This document shows, in pieces, positions 1 to 9,816 of a DNA stretch of 64,000 bases. The stretch comes from Alphaproteobacteria bacterium (GTDB taxonomy: Bacteria; Pseudomonadota; Alphaproteobacteria; Rhodobacterales; Rhodobacteraceae). The position numbers were made by a program, and so were the translations under genes. The stretch is taken from positions 46,881-110,880 of the forward strand of contig JAUHVK010000015.1 of assembly GCA_030425145.1 (NCBI GenBank). The letters are read 5' to 3'. Within the stretch, counting starts at the first letter, position 1. Each line of letters begins with the position of its first letter. The notes under the pieces are model-generated. The model searched no databases. It saw only the letters and a program-made list of their open reading frames with translations, and had not been told where the DNA came from.

Positions 1-768
1 CGCGTTGGCGGCGTCTTTCGGCGGGGCCTTGAGGCGCACGACAAGATCGACGGCAGATACACTGATGGCTGGCACACGCACGGCGGCTCCGGTCACACGC
101 CCGGCGAGATCAGGCAGAACGCGGTCGATCAGCTTGGCGGCGCTGGTGGTGGTGGGCACCATGCTGACGGCACCGGCACGGTTGCGGGCCAGATCGGGGC
201 CGCGCGGCGCGTCCACCATCGGCTGGCTTCCGGTATAGCAATGGATGGTGGTCATGTGGCCTTGGATCAAGCCAAAGCGCGTGTCCAGATCGCGCAGCAG
301 AGGCGCGAGCGCGTTTGTGGTGCAGGATGCGTTCGAGATGACGCTGTGATCGGCAATCAGGTCTTCATTCGCGCCTTTGACGATGGTGATGTCGGCTATG
401 TCCGAGGGGCCAGAAATCAGCACCGCCTTTGCACCCGCGCTCAAAGCGGCCTCGACTGTGTCGCGGTCTTTTGTGGCGCCGGTGCAATCTAGGAGAAGAT
501 CGACACCCTGTAGCGGCAGGTCGCGCATCTTGATGCCGGTCAGCAATGGGATCGACCGGCCACCCGCCAGCAAAGCACCGTTCTCAAAGGTTACGCCGCC
601 GGGCAAGGGGCCAAAAACGCTGTCGTACTTGAAAAGATAGGCGCAGGTGTCCGGTGCTGCGAGGTCATTGACCGCGACAACTTCGATATCCGCGTGTTCC
701 GGTCTGGTCAGGATCTGGCGCAGGATTACCCGCCCGATCCGCCCGAACCCGTGGATGACGATGCGCAT
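1..768 (-). CDS. gap: Glyceraldehyde-3-phosphate dehydrogenase (type I, paralog), C-terminus truncated by window edge
   Basis: Reverse translation from ATG at 768 gives MRIVIHGFGRIGRVILRQIL... with catalytic SNASCTTNALAPL and later NRAGAVSMVPTTTSAAKLIDRVLPDL. Absent from the ORF track because it has no stop inside the window. Confidence 0.9.
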   Translation of the reverse strand, partial: MRIVIHGFGRIGRVILRQILTRPEHADIEVVAVNDLAAPDTCAYLFKYDSVFGPLPGGVTFENGALLAGGRSIPLLTGIKMRDLPLQGVDLLLDCTGATKDRDTVEAALSAGAKAVLISGPSDIADITIVKGANEDLIADHSVISNASCTTNALAPLLRDLDTRFGLIQGHMTTIHCYTGSQPMVDAPRGPDLARNRAGAVSMVPTTTSAAKLIDRVLPDLAGRVTGAAVRVPAISVSAVDLVVRLKAPPKDAANA

Positions 769-888
769 TATGTTTGTCCTCTGCCGTGCGCACTACACTT
801 GTGCGATATCGCTTGCATTTCAACTCTGATTTTTTCACATTGTAAAAATCTTTTTTGTATCGAGACAATTGAGGGCGCAGAGGCTGGG

Positions 889-1716
889 ATGAACGCGGAA
901 ACAGGTCCGGAACGGCGAGCACGGGGACGGCCCCGCGCTTGGAGCGATACGACCGAGCAGAACAAGATCAAATCGCTTGATCGCGCACTGGTCATCCTCG
1001 AACGGTTGAGCGAACGCGGCGGTGCCACGCTGACCGACCTGTCCGAAGATCTAGATCAATCGCCCGCCACGGTCTACCGCGTGTTGTCGACCTTCGAGGG
1101 CCGCAACATGGTTGATTTCGACCCGGTCGCGCAAACTTGGCACATCGGGGCAGGGGCGTTTCATATAGGCTCGCGCTTTCTGCGCCGCACCTCGTTGGTT
1201 GAGCGCGCCCGACCGTTCCTGCGCGAATTGATGCAGAAGACCGAGGAAACCGCGAACCTTGGTATCTCTCGTGACGGGTTGGTTCTGTTTCTGAGCCAAG
1301 TCGAGACCCACCACAACATCCGCGCGTTTTTCCCGCCCGGCACCATGTCGCCGATGCATTCTTCGGGTATCGGCAAAGCGCTTCTGGCGCAGATGGACGA
1401 CAAAGAGGTCGCGGCGATCATCCGACGCCACAAGTTGACCTCCTTCACCGAGCATACCCTGGTCACGCCAGAGGCGCTGGCCGAAGATCTGGCCAAGACG
1501 CGGGCGCGTGGTTATGCGTTTGATGCGGAAGAGAAAAACGACGGGATGCGCTGTATCGCGGCACCTGTCTTTGACATGCACGGCGAACCTATTGCCGGCG
1601 TGTCGATCTCTGGCCCGTCGGCCCGCATTCCGGATGAGCGCGTCGACAGTCTGGGCAAGTCCGTCAAGGAAGCGGCGGCCAAGCTGACCGCCGCTTTGGG
1701 GGGCGCGTCGGATTAA
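889..1716 (+). CDS. IclR-family transcriptional regulator, BhcR-like
   Basis: RGRPRAW...IKSLDRALVILERLSERGGATLTDLSEDLDQSPATVYRVL winged HTH plus IclR effector domain (SGIGKALLAQM, GMRCIAAPVFD). Start chosen at ATG 889 rather than the ORF maximum 694. Confidence 0.85.
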   Translation: MNAETGPERRARGRPRAWSDTTEQNKIKSLDRALVILERLSERGGATLTDLSEDLDQSPATVYRVLSTFEGRNMVDFDPVAQTWHIGAGAFHIGSRFLRRTSLVERARPFLRELMQKTEETANLGISRDGLVLFLSQVETHHNIRAFFPPGTMSPMHSSGIGKALLAQMDDKEVAAIIRRHKLTSFTEHTLVTPEALAEDLAKTRARGYAFDAEEKNDGMRCIAAPVFDMHGEPIAGVSISGPSARIPDERVDSLGKSVKEAAAKLTAALGGASD

Positions 1717-2579
1717 GCGACGTTCTTGAGATCGAGCTTAGGCGTCACGCCAAGTGCGTGGCAGACGTCGCGCGTCAGTTCTGGGCGGTTGAGTGTGTAG
1801 AAGTGCAGCGTGTCGACGCCACCGTCGATCAGATCGGAACACAACTCGGTGCAGATCGCGGTGGCCAGCAGGTCTTCGCGCCCGTCACGTTCCGCCTTTT
1901 CAAACGCATCCACAACCCAGGCCGGGATATGCGTGCCGCAGCGCTGGGCAAAGCGGACGGCGCCTTTCCAGTTCTCGATCGGCAGGATGCCGGGTGTCAC
2001 CGGCTTGTCGATTCCCGCTTTTTCGCAGGCGTCGCGGAAGCGGAAGAAGGTCTCGGCCTCGAAGAAGAATTGCGTCAGCGCTTCGGACGCGCCCGCATCG
2101 AACTTGCGCTTGAGATAGGAGACATTCGCCTGCGCATCTGCCGCTTCGGGGTGGGTGTCGGGATAGGCGCCTACGCGGATGGTGAAGTCACCTGCTGCGC
2201 TTAGGCCTTCAATCAGATCCACGCTTGATGCGAACCCATCAGGATGGGCGACAAAGCCGTTTGCGCCTTTGGGCGGATCGCCCCGCAGAGCCACGATGTC
2301 GGTCACACCGGCTGCTGCGAAATCTTGTGCAATGGCAAGGGTTTCCGCGCGGGTGGCGTTCACGCAGGTCAGGTGCGCAGCCACCGGCAGGCCCGAGGAT
2401 TTGTGCAGCGTCGCCACCGCTTCACGCGTCAGGTCGCGGGTTGTGCCGCCCGCGCCGTAGGTCACGGACACAAAGCGCGGCTGAAGAGGGGCAAGAACCT
2501 GAACAGTGTCCCACAGGCGGAAGGAAGCCTCCAAAGTCTGGGGCGGGAAGAATTCGAATGAAACGGTCGGAGTTGTCAT
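1713..2579 (-). CDS. metF: Methylenetetrahydrofolate reductase
   Basis: MTTPTVSFEFFPPQTLEASFRLWDTVQVLAPLQPRFVSVTYGAGGTTRDLT...ALRGDPP is the typical MetF N-terminus; internal ATG at 2579. Confidence 0.93.
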   Translation of the reverse strand: MTTPTVSFEFFPPQTLEASFRLWDTVQVLAPLQPRFVSVTYGAGGTTRDLTREAVATLHKSSGLPVAAHLTCVNATRAETLAIAQDFAAAGVTDIVALRGDPPKGANGFVAHPDGFASSVDLIEGLSAAGDFTIRVGAYPDTHPEAADAQANVSYLKRKFDAGASEALTQFFFEAETFFRFRDACEKAGIDKPVTPGILPIENWKGAVRFAQRCGTHIPAWVVDAFEKAERDGREDLLATAICTELCSDLIDGGVDTLHFYTLNRPELTRDVCHALGVTPKLDLKNVA

Positions 2580-2637
2580 CGACGTGATCCTTGATGGTGT
2601 TGAAGCTCTTGTCGCACGTGCAGCATTGTGAGACAAA

Positions 2638-2663
2638 CTCATAAATCTAATCTTCAATATGAG
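2638..2663. promoter_or_regulatory. Candidate LysR/MetR operator in the metF-metR divergent region
   Basis: Inverted repeat CTCATA (2638-2643) - N14 - TATGAG (2658-2663) just upstream of the metR start. Confidence 0.4.
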
Positions 2664-2668
2664 ATCGG

Positions 2669-3580
2669 TTGATAATGCACATCGAGTTCCGGCACCTGCG
2701 CACCATCAAGGCCATCCACGAATACGGTGGGGTCGCCAAGGCCGCAGATCAGCTAAACATCACGCAATCTGCGCTCAGCCATCAGATAAAGGCGCTGGAG
2801 GATCAGGCGGGGGTGGAGCTGTTTGTGCGCCGCTCCAAGCCGATGAAGCTGTCTGCTGCGGGCATGCGTTTGTTGCGGCTCGCCAATCAGGTCTTGCCGC
2901 AGGTCGAGGCGCTGGCGGCGGAATTCGAAGGGCTGCGGGGTGGCTCAACGGGCCGGATGCACATCGCCATCGAATGCCACGCCTGCTTCGAATGGCTGTT
3001 CCCGGTACTAGAAGCGTTTCGCAAAAGCTGGCCGGATGTGGATGTCGACATCCGCCCGGGCCTCGCCTTCGACGCGCTGCCTGCCTTGCAGAAGGAGGAG
3101 GTGGACCTCGTCGTGTCTTCGGATCCCGAGGATATCCCGGGTGTCACGTTCACCGAACTCTTTGATTACAATCCGGTTTTTGTTGCCTCGTCGGCGCATC
3201 CCCTGGCCGAAAAACCTTATGTCGATGCCGAGGATTTCCGGGGGCAGACGCTCATCACCTATCCGGTGGAGCGGTCGCGACTGGATGTGTTCAGCCAACT
3301 GTTGATCCCCGCCAAGGTGGAACCGGCGGCGGTGCGTCAGGTCGAGCTGACGGCGGTGATTCTGTTGCTCGTCGCTTCCAACCGCGGCGTATCGGTGCTG
3401 CCCGATTGGGTGGTGCGCGAGGTGAAATACAGTTCGGACTACGTGACCCGCCCGCTGACCAAAGATGGTATCACACGCCGACTGTACGCGGCCACGAGAA
3501 CGGTGGACACGGATAAACCGTTTGTTGCGGAACTGATCCGGTTGGCCCGGCAAGAGGCCAAGCGGCTTCAGTCAGCCTAG
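2669..3580 (+). CDS. metR: LysR-family transcriptional regulator, MetR-like
   Basis: N-terminal LysR HTH (HLRTIKAIHEYGGVAKAADQLNITQSALSHQIKALEDQAGVELFVRRSKPMKLSAAG), divergent from metF. Confidence 0.85.
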   Translation: MIMHIEFRHLRTIKAIHEYGGVAKAADQLNITQSALSHQIKALEDQAGVELFVRRSKPMKLSAAGMRLLRLANQVLPQVEALAAEFEGLRGGSTGRMHIAIECHACFEWLFPVLEAFRKSWPDVDVDIRPGLAFDALPALQKEEVDLVVSSDPEDIPGVTFTELFDYNPVFVASSAHPLAEKPYVDAEDFRGQTLITYPVERSRLDVFSQLLIPAKVEPAAVRQVELTAVILLLVASNRGVSVLPDWVVREVKYSSDYVTRPLTKDGITRRLYAATRTVDTDKPFVAELIRLARQEAKRLQSA

Positions 3581-3585
3581 CAGGG

Positions 3586-3792
3586 TCAGAGGGCTGTCAG
3601 ATTCGACGCCATCAACCGCCCGTCGCGTCCTTCGGTCATTTCAAAACTGACCTTCTGATTGTCGCTCAGACCGTCCATCCCGGATTGCTGCACTGCAGAA
3701 ATGTGTACAAAAACGTCTTTCCCGCCATCTTCCGGCGAAATGAAGCCGTAGCCTTTTGTGGCGTTAAACCATTTCACGGTACCGTTCGGCAT
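3586..3792 (-). CDS. cspA: Cold-shock protein
   Basis: MPNGTVKWFNATKGYGFISPEDGGKDVFVHISAVQ: canonical CSD RNP motifs. Confidence 0.95.
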   Translation of the reverse strand: MPNGTVKWFNATKGYGFISPEDGGKDVFVHISAVQQSGMDGLSDNQKVSFEMTEGRDGRLMASNLTAL

Positions 3793-3977
3793 GATCCCGT
3801 GTCTCCTTCTGTCGTCACGTTTGACCCGTCAGGGCCGCTTCTCTTGCGACGAGGCCAGCAATTTGCGACACCCCGTCACAATAAGGAACATTGACCGAAC
3901 TCACACAAAAGCAAGGTCCACGTGCATTTTTCGGCATGGGGCGAAGGGTCGGTCAGCTACAGGATTGGGAGGCGAGG

Positions 3978-4292
3978 ATGGAGCTCTACGGGATCAAGAC
4001 TTGTGACACGTGCCGTAAGGCATTGAAGGCGTTGCCAAACGCGGAACTGGTGGATGTGTCCAAGACACCTGTGCCTGACGATCTGCTGGATCAGGCGCTG
4101 GCGCAGTTTGGCGAAAAAGTCTTGAACACCAAGTCTACGACATGGCGCGGACTCGACGATACAGAGCGGGTAAAAGACCCCAAAACCCTGCTTGTCGCGT
4201 ATCCCAAGCTGATGAAGCGGCCCCTGATCGTGGCGGATGGCACTCTTTATCTCGGCTGGGCCAAAGATACCCAAGACGCTCTACTGGGTTAA
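3978..4292 (+). CDS. ArsC/Spx-family thioredoxin-fold protein
   Basis: MELYGIKTCDTCRKALKAL...RPLIVADGTLYLGW: ArsC/Spx family signature. Confidence 0.85.
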   Translation: MELYGIKTCDTCRKALKALPNAELVDVSKTPVPDDLLDQALAQFGEKVLNTKSTTWRGLDDTERVKDPKTLLVAYPKLMKRPLIVADGTLYLGWAKDTQDALLG

Positions 4293-6034
4293 TCACGCAC
4301 CTGCATTTGGTGCAGCGCGGCATAGGTGCCTGACTGCGCCAGCAGCGTGTCATGCGTGCCTTCCTCGATCACCCGACCCTGATCCATGACGACAATCTTG
4401 TGGGCGTCGCGGATGGTGGACAGGCGGTGCGCGATCACAAGTGTGGTGCGGCCCTTGGACAACTCGTCCAGAGCCTCTTGCACCTTGGCTTCGGAGCCGG
4501 TGTCGAGCGCCGATGTAGCTTCGTCCAAAAGCAGGATCGGACGGTTCCGCAGCAGGGCGCGGGCGATCGCCACGCGCTGCCTCTGTCCACCAGACAGGGC
4601 AGAGCCGCGCGGACCGACAGGTGTGTTGAGACCGTCGGACAGTTGCGGAAGGAAGTCCGAAACATGTGCCGCATCCAGCGCGCGTTTCAGATCGGCCTCA
4701 GGAATGTCGGCCTGACCAAGCAGGATATTTTCGAGCACGGTGTCGTCAAAAAGTAGCGCCTCTTGGGACACGACAGAGAACAACCCGCGAAGGTCACTGA
4801 GCGCCATATCCGTGACAGGAACGTCACCTATCGACACTATCCCATGTGATGGATCAACAAGCCGCGTCAAAACATTGAAAATCGTGGATTTTCCAGCGCC
4901 CGATGGTCCGACCAGCGCGGTTGTCTGGCCGGCTTCCGCTGTCAAGCTGCATTGGTTTAAAATGCTTGTTTCCCCGTAGCTTAAGGAAACATTCTCAAGT
5001 TTGATCTCGGGCACACCGCTTGGGGCGGGTTTCGGCTTGGCAGGGTTGCGCAGCAACGGTTCGGTGTCGAGGATCTGCCGGATGCGTTCGATGCCTGCGG
5101 CGGCAACCTGCCAGACACCGACCACGTTGCCAAGACGGCGCAGCGGTTCGAACGCAAGGCCAATCGCGGTGAAGAAGGCCATGAAGTCGCCCACGGTCTT
5201 TTCCCCGGACAGGATCTCGCTGCCGCCGTAGAACAGCACACCCATGAAGCCCAGCCCGGCCATGATGTCGATCATGCCGGGTATGGTGGCCTGCCCCAAC
5301 GCGCTGCTGGTTTCGACCTTCACCCGCTCCTCGGTCAGAACGCGGTAGCGCTCGGACTGGTACCGCTCCAGCGCGTTCAGCTTGACGGGAATGATCCCGT
5401 GGAACGCTTCGTTGAGGCGCACCGACAGTTTCGCTGCGACGTCGCGCGCGCGGCGCGCCTTCTTGCGCACATAGCGTTGCAGGATCATCGACGGGGCAAC
5501 GAGAATTGGTACGCCCAGAAGCGCCACCAGCGTCCAGCGCCAATCCACGGAAATCGCCACCGCAAAAAGTGAAAACAGCGCGATCACATCGCGCCCTGCA
5601 CCTGTGATGATCGTCCGCCATACTTTTGAAATAGCGTCTACATCACCTTCGACCCGCTGCATCAGATAGCCCGGCGAATGAGTCTGGTGATAGGCGCTGT
5701 CCAGAACCAGCAGATGCGCCAGCAAATCCTGCCGGATGTCAGCGACCGACAGTTGCGAAATCCGGGTCAGGAGCACCTTCTGGGCAATGCTTGCCACGGC
5801 GCGCACAACGAAGATCCCCAGAAACAGCAGGCCGACCCACACGATTACATCGCCATCGCCGCCGACAAAGACGCGGTCGAACATCGGCTTCATCATGTAG
5901 GACAGCGCGCCGAACATGCTGCCTTCGAGCGCCATGAAGATCATCGCGACGATCAGCAGCCGCCAATGTTTGGCCAGATAGCCGCGCCAGACCCAGAGCA
6001 GCAGACCGCGCGGGTTGACGGCCGCTTCGGTCAC
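4289..6034 (-). CDS. ABC transporter ATP-binding/permease (MsbA-like exporter)
   Basis: Six-TM N-terminus plus NBD with [25 protein letters not shown] and LLLDEATSALD. Confidence 0.92.
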   Translation of the reverse strand: MTEAAVNPRGLLLWVWRGYLAKHWRLLIVAMIFMALEGSMFGALSYMMKPMFDRVFVGGDGDVIVWVGLLFLGIFVVRAVASIAQKVLLTRISQLSVADIRQDLLAHLLVLDSAYHQTHSPGYLMQRVEGDVDAISKVWRTIITGAGRDVIALFSLFAVAISVDWRWTLVALLGVPILVAPSMILQRYVRKKARRARDVAAKLSVRLNEAFHGIIPVKLNALERYQSERYRVLTEERVKVETSSALGQATIPGMIDIMAGLGFMGVLFYGGSEILSGEKTVGDFMAFFTAIGLAFEPLRRLGNVVGVWQVAAAGIERIRQILDTEPLLRNPAKPKPAPSGVPEIKLENVSLSYGETSILNQCSLTAEAGQTTALVGPSGAGKSTIFNVLTRLVDPSHGIVSIGDVPVTDMALSDLRGLFSVVSQEALLFDDTVLENILLGQADIPEADLKRALDAAHVSDFLPQLSDGLNTPVGPRGSALSGGQRQRVAIARALLRNRPILLLDEATSALDTGSEAKVQEALDELSKGRTTLVIAHRLSTIRDAHKIVVMDQGRVIEEGTHDTLLAQSGTYAALHQMQVRD

Positions 6035-6747
6035 GTTGCCAGCGCCTCGGGCAGGGTCAGCTTGGCGGCCGGTGTCTTGCTGTCGAACCCGGTTTGGATG
6101 GCAGTGGCATCGTATTCAGTTCGAATCCACTCTTCAAAGCCAATAGGCTGACGGGTATTTCGTGCGGCGTAGACATCAAGGATGTAATCCTGCACGCCCG
6201 TTGCAGTGAAATCCAGGTGAATGTACTTCAGTGACAACTGTTTGCGCGCCACTTCGACAGGTTTGTTTTCAAACACCATGAGATAGAGCGCTGCGACGAA
6301 TCCGGCGCGATCGGCGCCCGATTTGCAGTGGAAAACAAACGGCTTTTCGGCCCGACGCAGCGTGTCGATCACATGCACGATCTTCTTGCGGCTGACCGCG
6401 TTACGCGCCTGAAGTTTGGCGTTCAGCAGTTTGAGACCCAGCGCTTCGCAGGTTTCCTTCTCGAAAAGGTAATGCGCGTATTTGTCTTCGCCGCGAAGGT
6501 TGACGACGGTTTTGATTCCCATCGCCTTGTATTTCTCGAACCGGGCGTGGGTCGGCTGGTTCGATCGATAGACCTCCGGGGCCACTTCGAAGAAATTGGT
6601 CCAGAAGGTGCGCAGGAAGGCGTGATCGAAGACATGGTAATGGAACGTCGACCAACGACGGGAACGCGGGTCGGTGATGTCCTTGCCGAAGGAGCGACGC
6701 AGCTTGCGTTCCGCGTTTTCGATTTTTGTCCAGAGTTGTCCCAGCAT
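6031..6747 (-). CDS. Dual-specificity/tyrosine phosphatase family protein
   Basis: FHCKSGADRAGFVAALYL matches the HCxxGxxR phosphatase loop; 4-nt overlap with the ABC exporter gene. Confidence 0.85.
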   Translation of the reverse strand: MLGQLWTKIENAERKLRRSFGKDITDPRSRRWSTFHYHVFDHAFLRTFWTNFFEVAPEVYRSNQPTHARFEKYKAMGIKTVVNLRGEDKYAHYLFEKETCEALGLKLLNAKLQARNAVSRKKIVHVIDTLRRAEKPFVFHCKSGADRAGFVAALYLMVFENKPVEVARKQLSLKYIHLDFTATGVQDYILDVYAARNTRQPIGFEEWIRTEYDATAIQTGFDSKTPAAKLTLPEALAT

Positions 6748-6891
6748 CCGGTCCCTTTCGCATCAGGCGCGGATGTAGAGACTGCAAAGCGCGCTGGCAA
6801 GGACCGCGCGTTATTGACGGTGCGGCTGGGCGGGGTAGGGTGCACGCAATTCTGCCATTCGGCAGGAATCCCCATCCTTTCGAGGTTGCTT

Positions 6892-8088
6892 ATGTCGCTT
6901 GCCAATGGTCGCACCTATCTTGCCATTCCCGGCCCGTCCGTTGTGCCGGATGCCGTGCTGCGTACCATGCACCGGGCATCGCCGAACATCTATGAGGGTG
7001 AATTGCCCGATATGATGCCGGACCTCGTGCGCGACCTGAAACGGGTGGCGCGTACTGATGGGAACGTCGCGATCTATATCAGCAATGGCCACGGCGCGTG
7101 GGAAGCAGCTCTCGCCAATACCGTTGGCATTGGCGAAAAAGTGCTGGTGTTGGCTACTGGCTTTTTTGCGATGGCATGGAGCCGCATTGCCGAGGCGCGT
7201 GGGATCGACGTCGACGTGCTTGAGTTTCCGGTTGGCAGCACATTTGACCTCGCGCAGGTTGAGGATGCGCTGAAGGCGGACACCGCCCATGCCTACAAGG
7301 CGGTTTTGGCGGTGCATGTGGATACGTCCAGTTCCAACCGCAACGAGTTTGCGCCGCTGCGCGCCATTCTGGACGACCTTGGGCATCCTGCGCTGTTGAT
7401 CGCCGACTGCATCGCAGCGATGGGGTGTGACCGGTTCGAAATGGACGCCTGGGGCGTCGATGTGGCGCTGACCGGGTCACAGAAGGGGCTGATGTGCCCT
7501 CCGGGACTCGGCTTTGTGTTCTTCAACGACAAAGCTGCCGAGAACCGCCGTCGGCTCAAACACGTGAGCACCTACTGGGACTGGACCGCTCGGTCGGCTC
7601 CTGAAGCCTTTTACCAGTATTTCAGTGGCACCGCGCCCACGCATCACCTCTACGGCCTGCGCACTGCGCTCGACATGATCCATGCCGAAGGTCTGGAGGC
7701 GATCTGGGCACGCCACGCGCGGTTGGCGCAGGCGATCTGGGCTGCTGTCGAGCATTGGGGGCAGGAAGGGCCGCTTCGGTTAAACGTATCTGACCCGGCA
7801 TTGCGCAGCCATGCTGTGACGGCGATGGCCATCGGCAAACCCTATGGCACGCAGTTGCGCCGATGGTGCAGCGAGAGCGCGGGTGTGACATTGGGCATCG
7901 GGCTGGGCATGGGAAGCGAAGACGACCCGCAAAGCGACGGTTTCTTCCGGTTTGGGCATATGGGCCACGTGAACGCCCATATGATCCTGGGACTTCTGGG
8001 ATCGGTCGAGGCGGGGCTTGCCGCGCTGAATATTCCGCATCAAACGGGCGGCGTCAGTGCTGCGGCGCAGGTGATCTCAGGCGTCTGA
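6892..8088 (+). CDS. Class V PLP-dependent aminotransferase (alanine/serine-glyoxylate aminotransferase family)
   Basis: TYLAIPGPSVVPDAVLRTM...ISNGHGAWEAAL...ALTGSQKGLMCPPGLGF with the PLP lysine in SQKGL. Confidence 0.9.
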   Translation: MSLANGRTYLAIPGPSVVPDAVLRTMHRASPNIYEGELPDMMPDLVRDLKRVARTDGNVAIYISNGHGAWEAALANTVGIGEKVLVLATGFFAMAWSRIAEARGIDVDVLEFPVGSTFDLAQVEDALKADTAHAYKAVLAVHVDTSSSNRNEFAPLRAILDDLGHPALLIADCIAAMGCDRFEMDAWGVDVALTGSQKGLMCPPGLGFVFFNDKAAENRRRLKHVSTYWDWTARSAPEAFYQYFSGTAPTHHLYGLRTALDMIHAEGLEAIWARHARLAQAIWAAVEHWGQEGPLRLNVSDPALRSHAVTAMAIGKPYGTQLRRWCSESAGVTLGIGLGMGSEDDPQSDGFFRFGHMGHVNAHMILGLLGSVEAGLAALNIPHQTGGVSAAAQVISGV

Positions 8089-8298
8089 CGGCCATTGAAT
8101 TGCGCGGCTGGCCTTGTACTGGGCCAGTCGGGTGATCCCATGGTTTAACACCCATCCGGTGAGGATCACGGCGGCCAATCCGAATTGGGCCCAGATCACG
8201 CCGAAAATCCACAATAGGTTGATGAAAATCAATATGAGACTGGCGGTCGTATAATCCTCGACACGCTTGGGATGATGATCATCCATGGGCAACTCCAC
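8077..8298 (-). CDS. Small membrane protein, 73 aa
   Basis: Two predicted hydrophobic helices (TASLILIFINLLWIFGVIWAQFGLAAVILTGWVL); converges on the aminotransferase gene with a 12-nt overlap. Confidence 0.7.
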   Translation of the reverse strand: MELPMDDHHPKRVEDYTTASLILIFINLLWIFGVIWAQFGLAAVILTGWVLNHGITRLAQYKASRAIQWPSDA

Positions 8299-8402
8299 GC
8301 TCGGTCGTACACACTGCTGCGACAGAATAGCGCGGAAAGCCGCCCCGTCAGTGGGAAACTGGTGCGAAACAGGAAAATTTTCGTGAAGAAGCGCCGAAAC
8401 GC

Positions 8403-9509
8403 CTATCTGCGCGCCGCTTCCAGCGCCCGTGGCAAGGCCTCTTCGAGCATATCAAGGTCGGCGGGCCGCCCGGCACTGATGCGAATGCAGCGGTCCCCCG
8501 GTGCGACAAAGGGCATGCGAACGAACACCCCCTCTGCGATCAAGCCGGCCAGCACTGCTTTGGCGAACGCCCCGTCGCTGCCGCAATCCACGGTCACGAA
8601 ATTCGTCGCCGAGGGCAGCGGAGTAAGCCCGTTGGCGCGGGCAATGGCACCAATTCGGTCGCGGGCCTCGGCGACAAGGTCGACAACCTCCTCAAGCCAC
8701 GCCTCATCCTCGTAAGCCGCCAGCGCGCCCGCCTGAGAGATGCGCGACATGCCGAAGTGATTGCGGACCTTGTCGAAGCTCTTGATCAGCTCCGGTGCGC
8801 CAATACCGTAACCCACCCGCGCACCTGCCATGCCGAGCGCTTTGGAAAATGTGCGCATACGGATCACCCGCGGATCATCCGCGTCGATATTGGGCGCAGT
8901 GCCGTCGGGCGCAAATTCGATATAGGCCTCATCCAACAGCAGCAACGTGCCGTCCGGCAGAGACTCCAGCGCTTTTTCGATCTTCGCCCCGCTGTGCCAG
9001 CTGCCCATCGGGTTGTCTGGATTCGACAGGTAGACGATCTTGGCCTCAACCTCAGCCGCCTTGGCCATCAGCGCGTCAAGGTCTTCGTGGTCATCGCGGA
9101 AGGGCACTTTGTGCAAGGTGCCTCCATAGCCCACGACGTGGTAGTTGAATGTCGGATAAGCGCCGTCAGACGTGACCACGGGATCACCGGGTGCCACCAA
9201 CAGACGCACCAGATAGCCCAGCAGCCCGTCGATGCCTTCGCCGATGATGATATTGTCGGGGCGGATGTTCATTCGCGCCGCAATGGCGTGGATCAAATCG
9301 TAATTGGTTGCGTCCGCATATTGCCAGCATTGCCCCGCCGCATCCTGCATCGCGGCCACGGCGAAGGGCGACGGTCCAAAGACGCTTTCGTTTGCACCCA
9401 GCCTTGCGCGAAAGGGCGCGCCGCGTTGACGCTCCTGCACTTCGGGGCCGACGAAGGGCACGGTGGAAGGCAGTTTGGCGATGAGGTCAGGGTATCTGGG
9501 TCCGGTCAT
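8403..9509 (-). CDS. Pyridoxal-phosphate aminotransferase, histidinol-phosphate aminotransferase-like
   Basis: LGANESVFGPSPFAVAAM...YLSNPDNPMGSW...LLLDEAYIEF...RTFSKALGMAGARVGY: class I/II, HisC-like. Confidence 0.88.
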   Translation of the reverse strand: MTGPRYPDLIAKLPSTVPFVGPEVQERQRGAPFRARLGANESVFGPSPFAVAAMQDAAGQCWQYADATNYDLIHAIAARMNIRPDNIIIGEGIDGLLGYLVRLLVAPGDPVVTSDGAYPTFNYHVVGYGGTLHKVPFRDDHEDLDALMAKAAEVEAKIVYLSNPDNPMGSWHSGAKIEKALESLPDGTLLLLDEAYIEFAPDGTAPNIDADDPRVIRMRTFSKALGMAGARVGYGIGAPELIKSFDKVRNHFGMSRISQAGALAAYEDEAWLEEVVDLVAEARDRIGAIARANGLTPLPSATNFVTVDCGSDGAFAKAVLAGLIAEGVFVRMPFVAPGDRCIRISAGRPADLDMLEEALPRALEAARR

Positions 9510-9789
9510 GGTTAGTCTATGCCAAGCCCGTTGCGTTTGAACAAGTGCGATTGCGGAAGGTGGGCTGCGCATTTGGTTTTCCGCGCGCGGGTGTCTCGTG
9601 GCTCGTGCACAACACCGATTGCCATCCCTGTCAGATCTTTTCGGAACGCCCCCGATTTTTCGTCAAAAAATCTGGGCTCGCGAGAACGATATTGAGAAAT
9701 CATGAACAAGCGTTCGATCGGTTGGAAAATCGTTATGTGGTCTGGTGTGTCGCGAGTGGGGCTCTTCCATTCAGGTGAGCGCTTCTGAT

Positions 9790-9816
9790 CCAATGCTTCG
9801 CATGCGAAACCATTGG
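9790..9816. repeat. Inverted repeat / potential stem-loop upstream of lolC
   Basis: CCAATG-c-TTCGCATGCGAA-ac-CATTGG, followed directly by GGTCC-tgacc-GGACC. Confidence 0.6.

Noticed and set aside
694-888. N-terminal extension of the IclR regulator ORF
   Set aside because: Overlaps the 5' end of gap and its promoter; family homology begins near ATG 889.
3834-3920. Possible EcfG -35 (GGAAC) upstream of the ArsC-like gene
   Set aside because: No CGTT/GGTT at the required 16-17 nt spacing.
6328-6891. N-terminal extension of the class V aminotransferase ORF (586 aa in the track)
   Set aside because: The extension overlaps the phosphatase gene on the opposite strand; the family N-terminus starts at ATG 6892.
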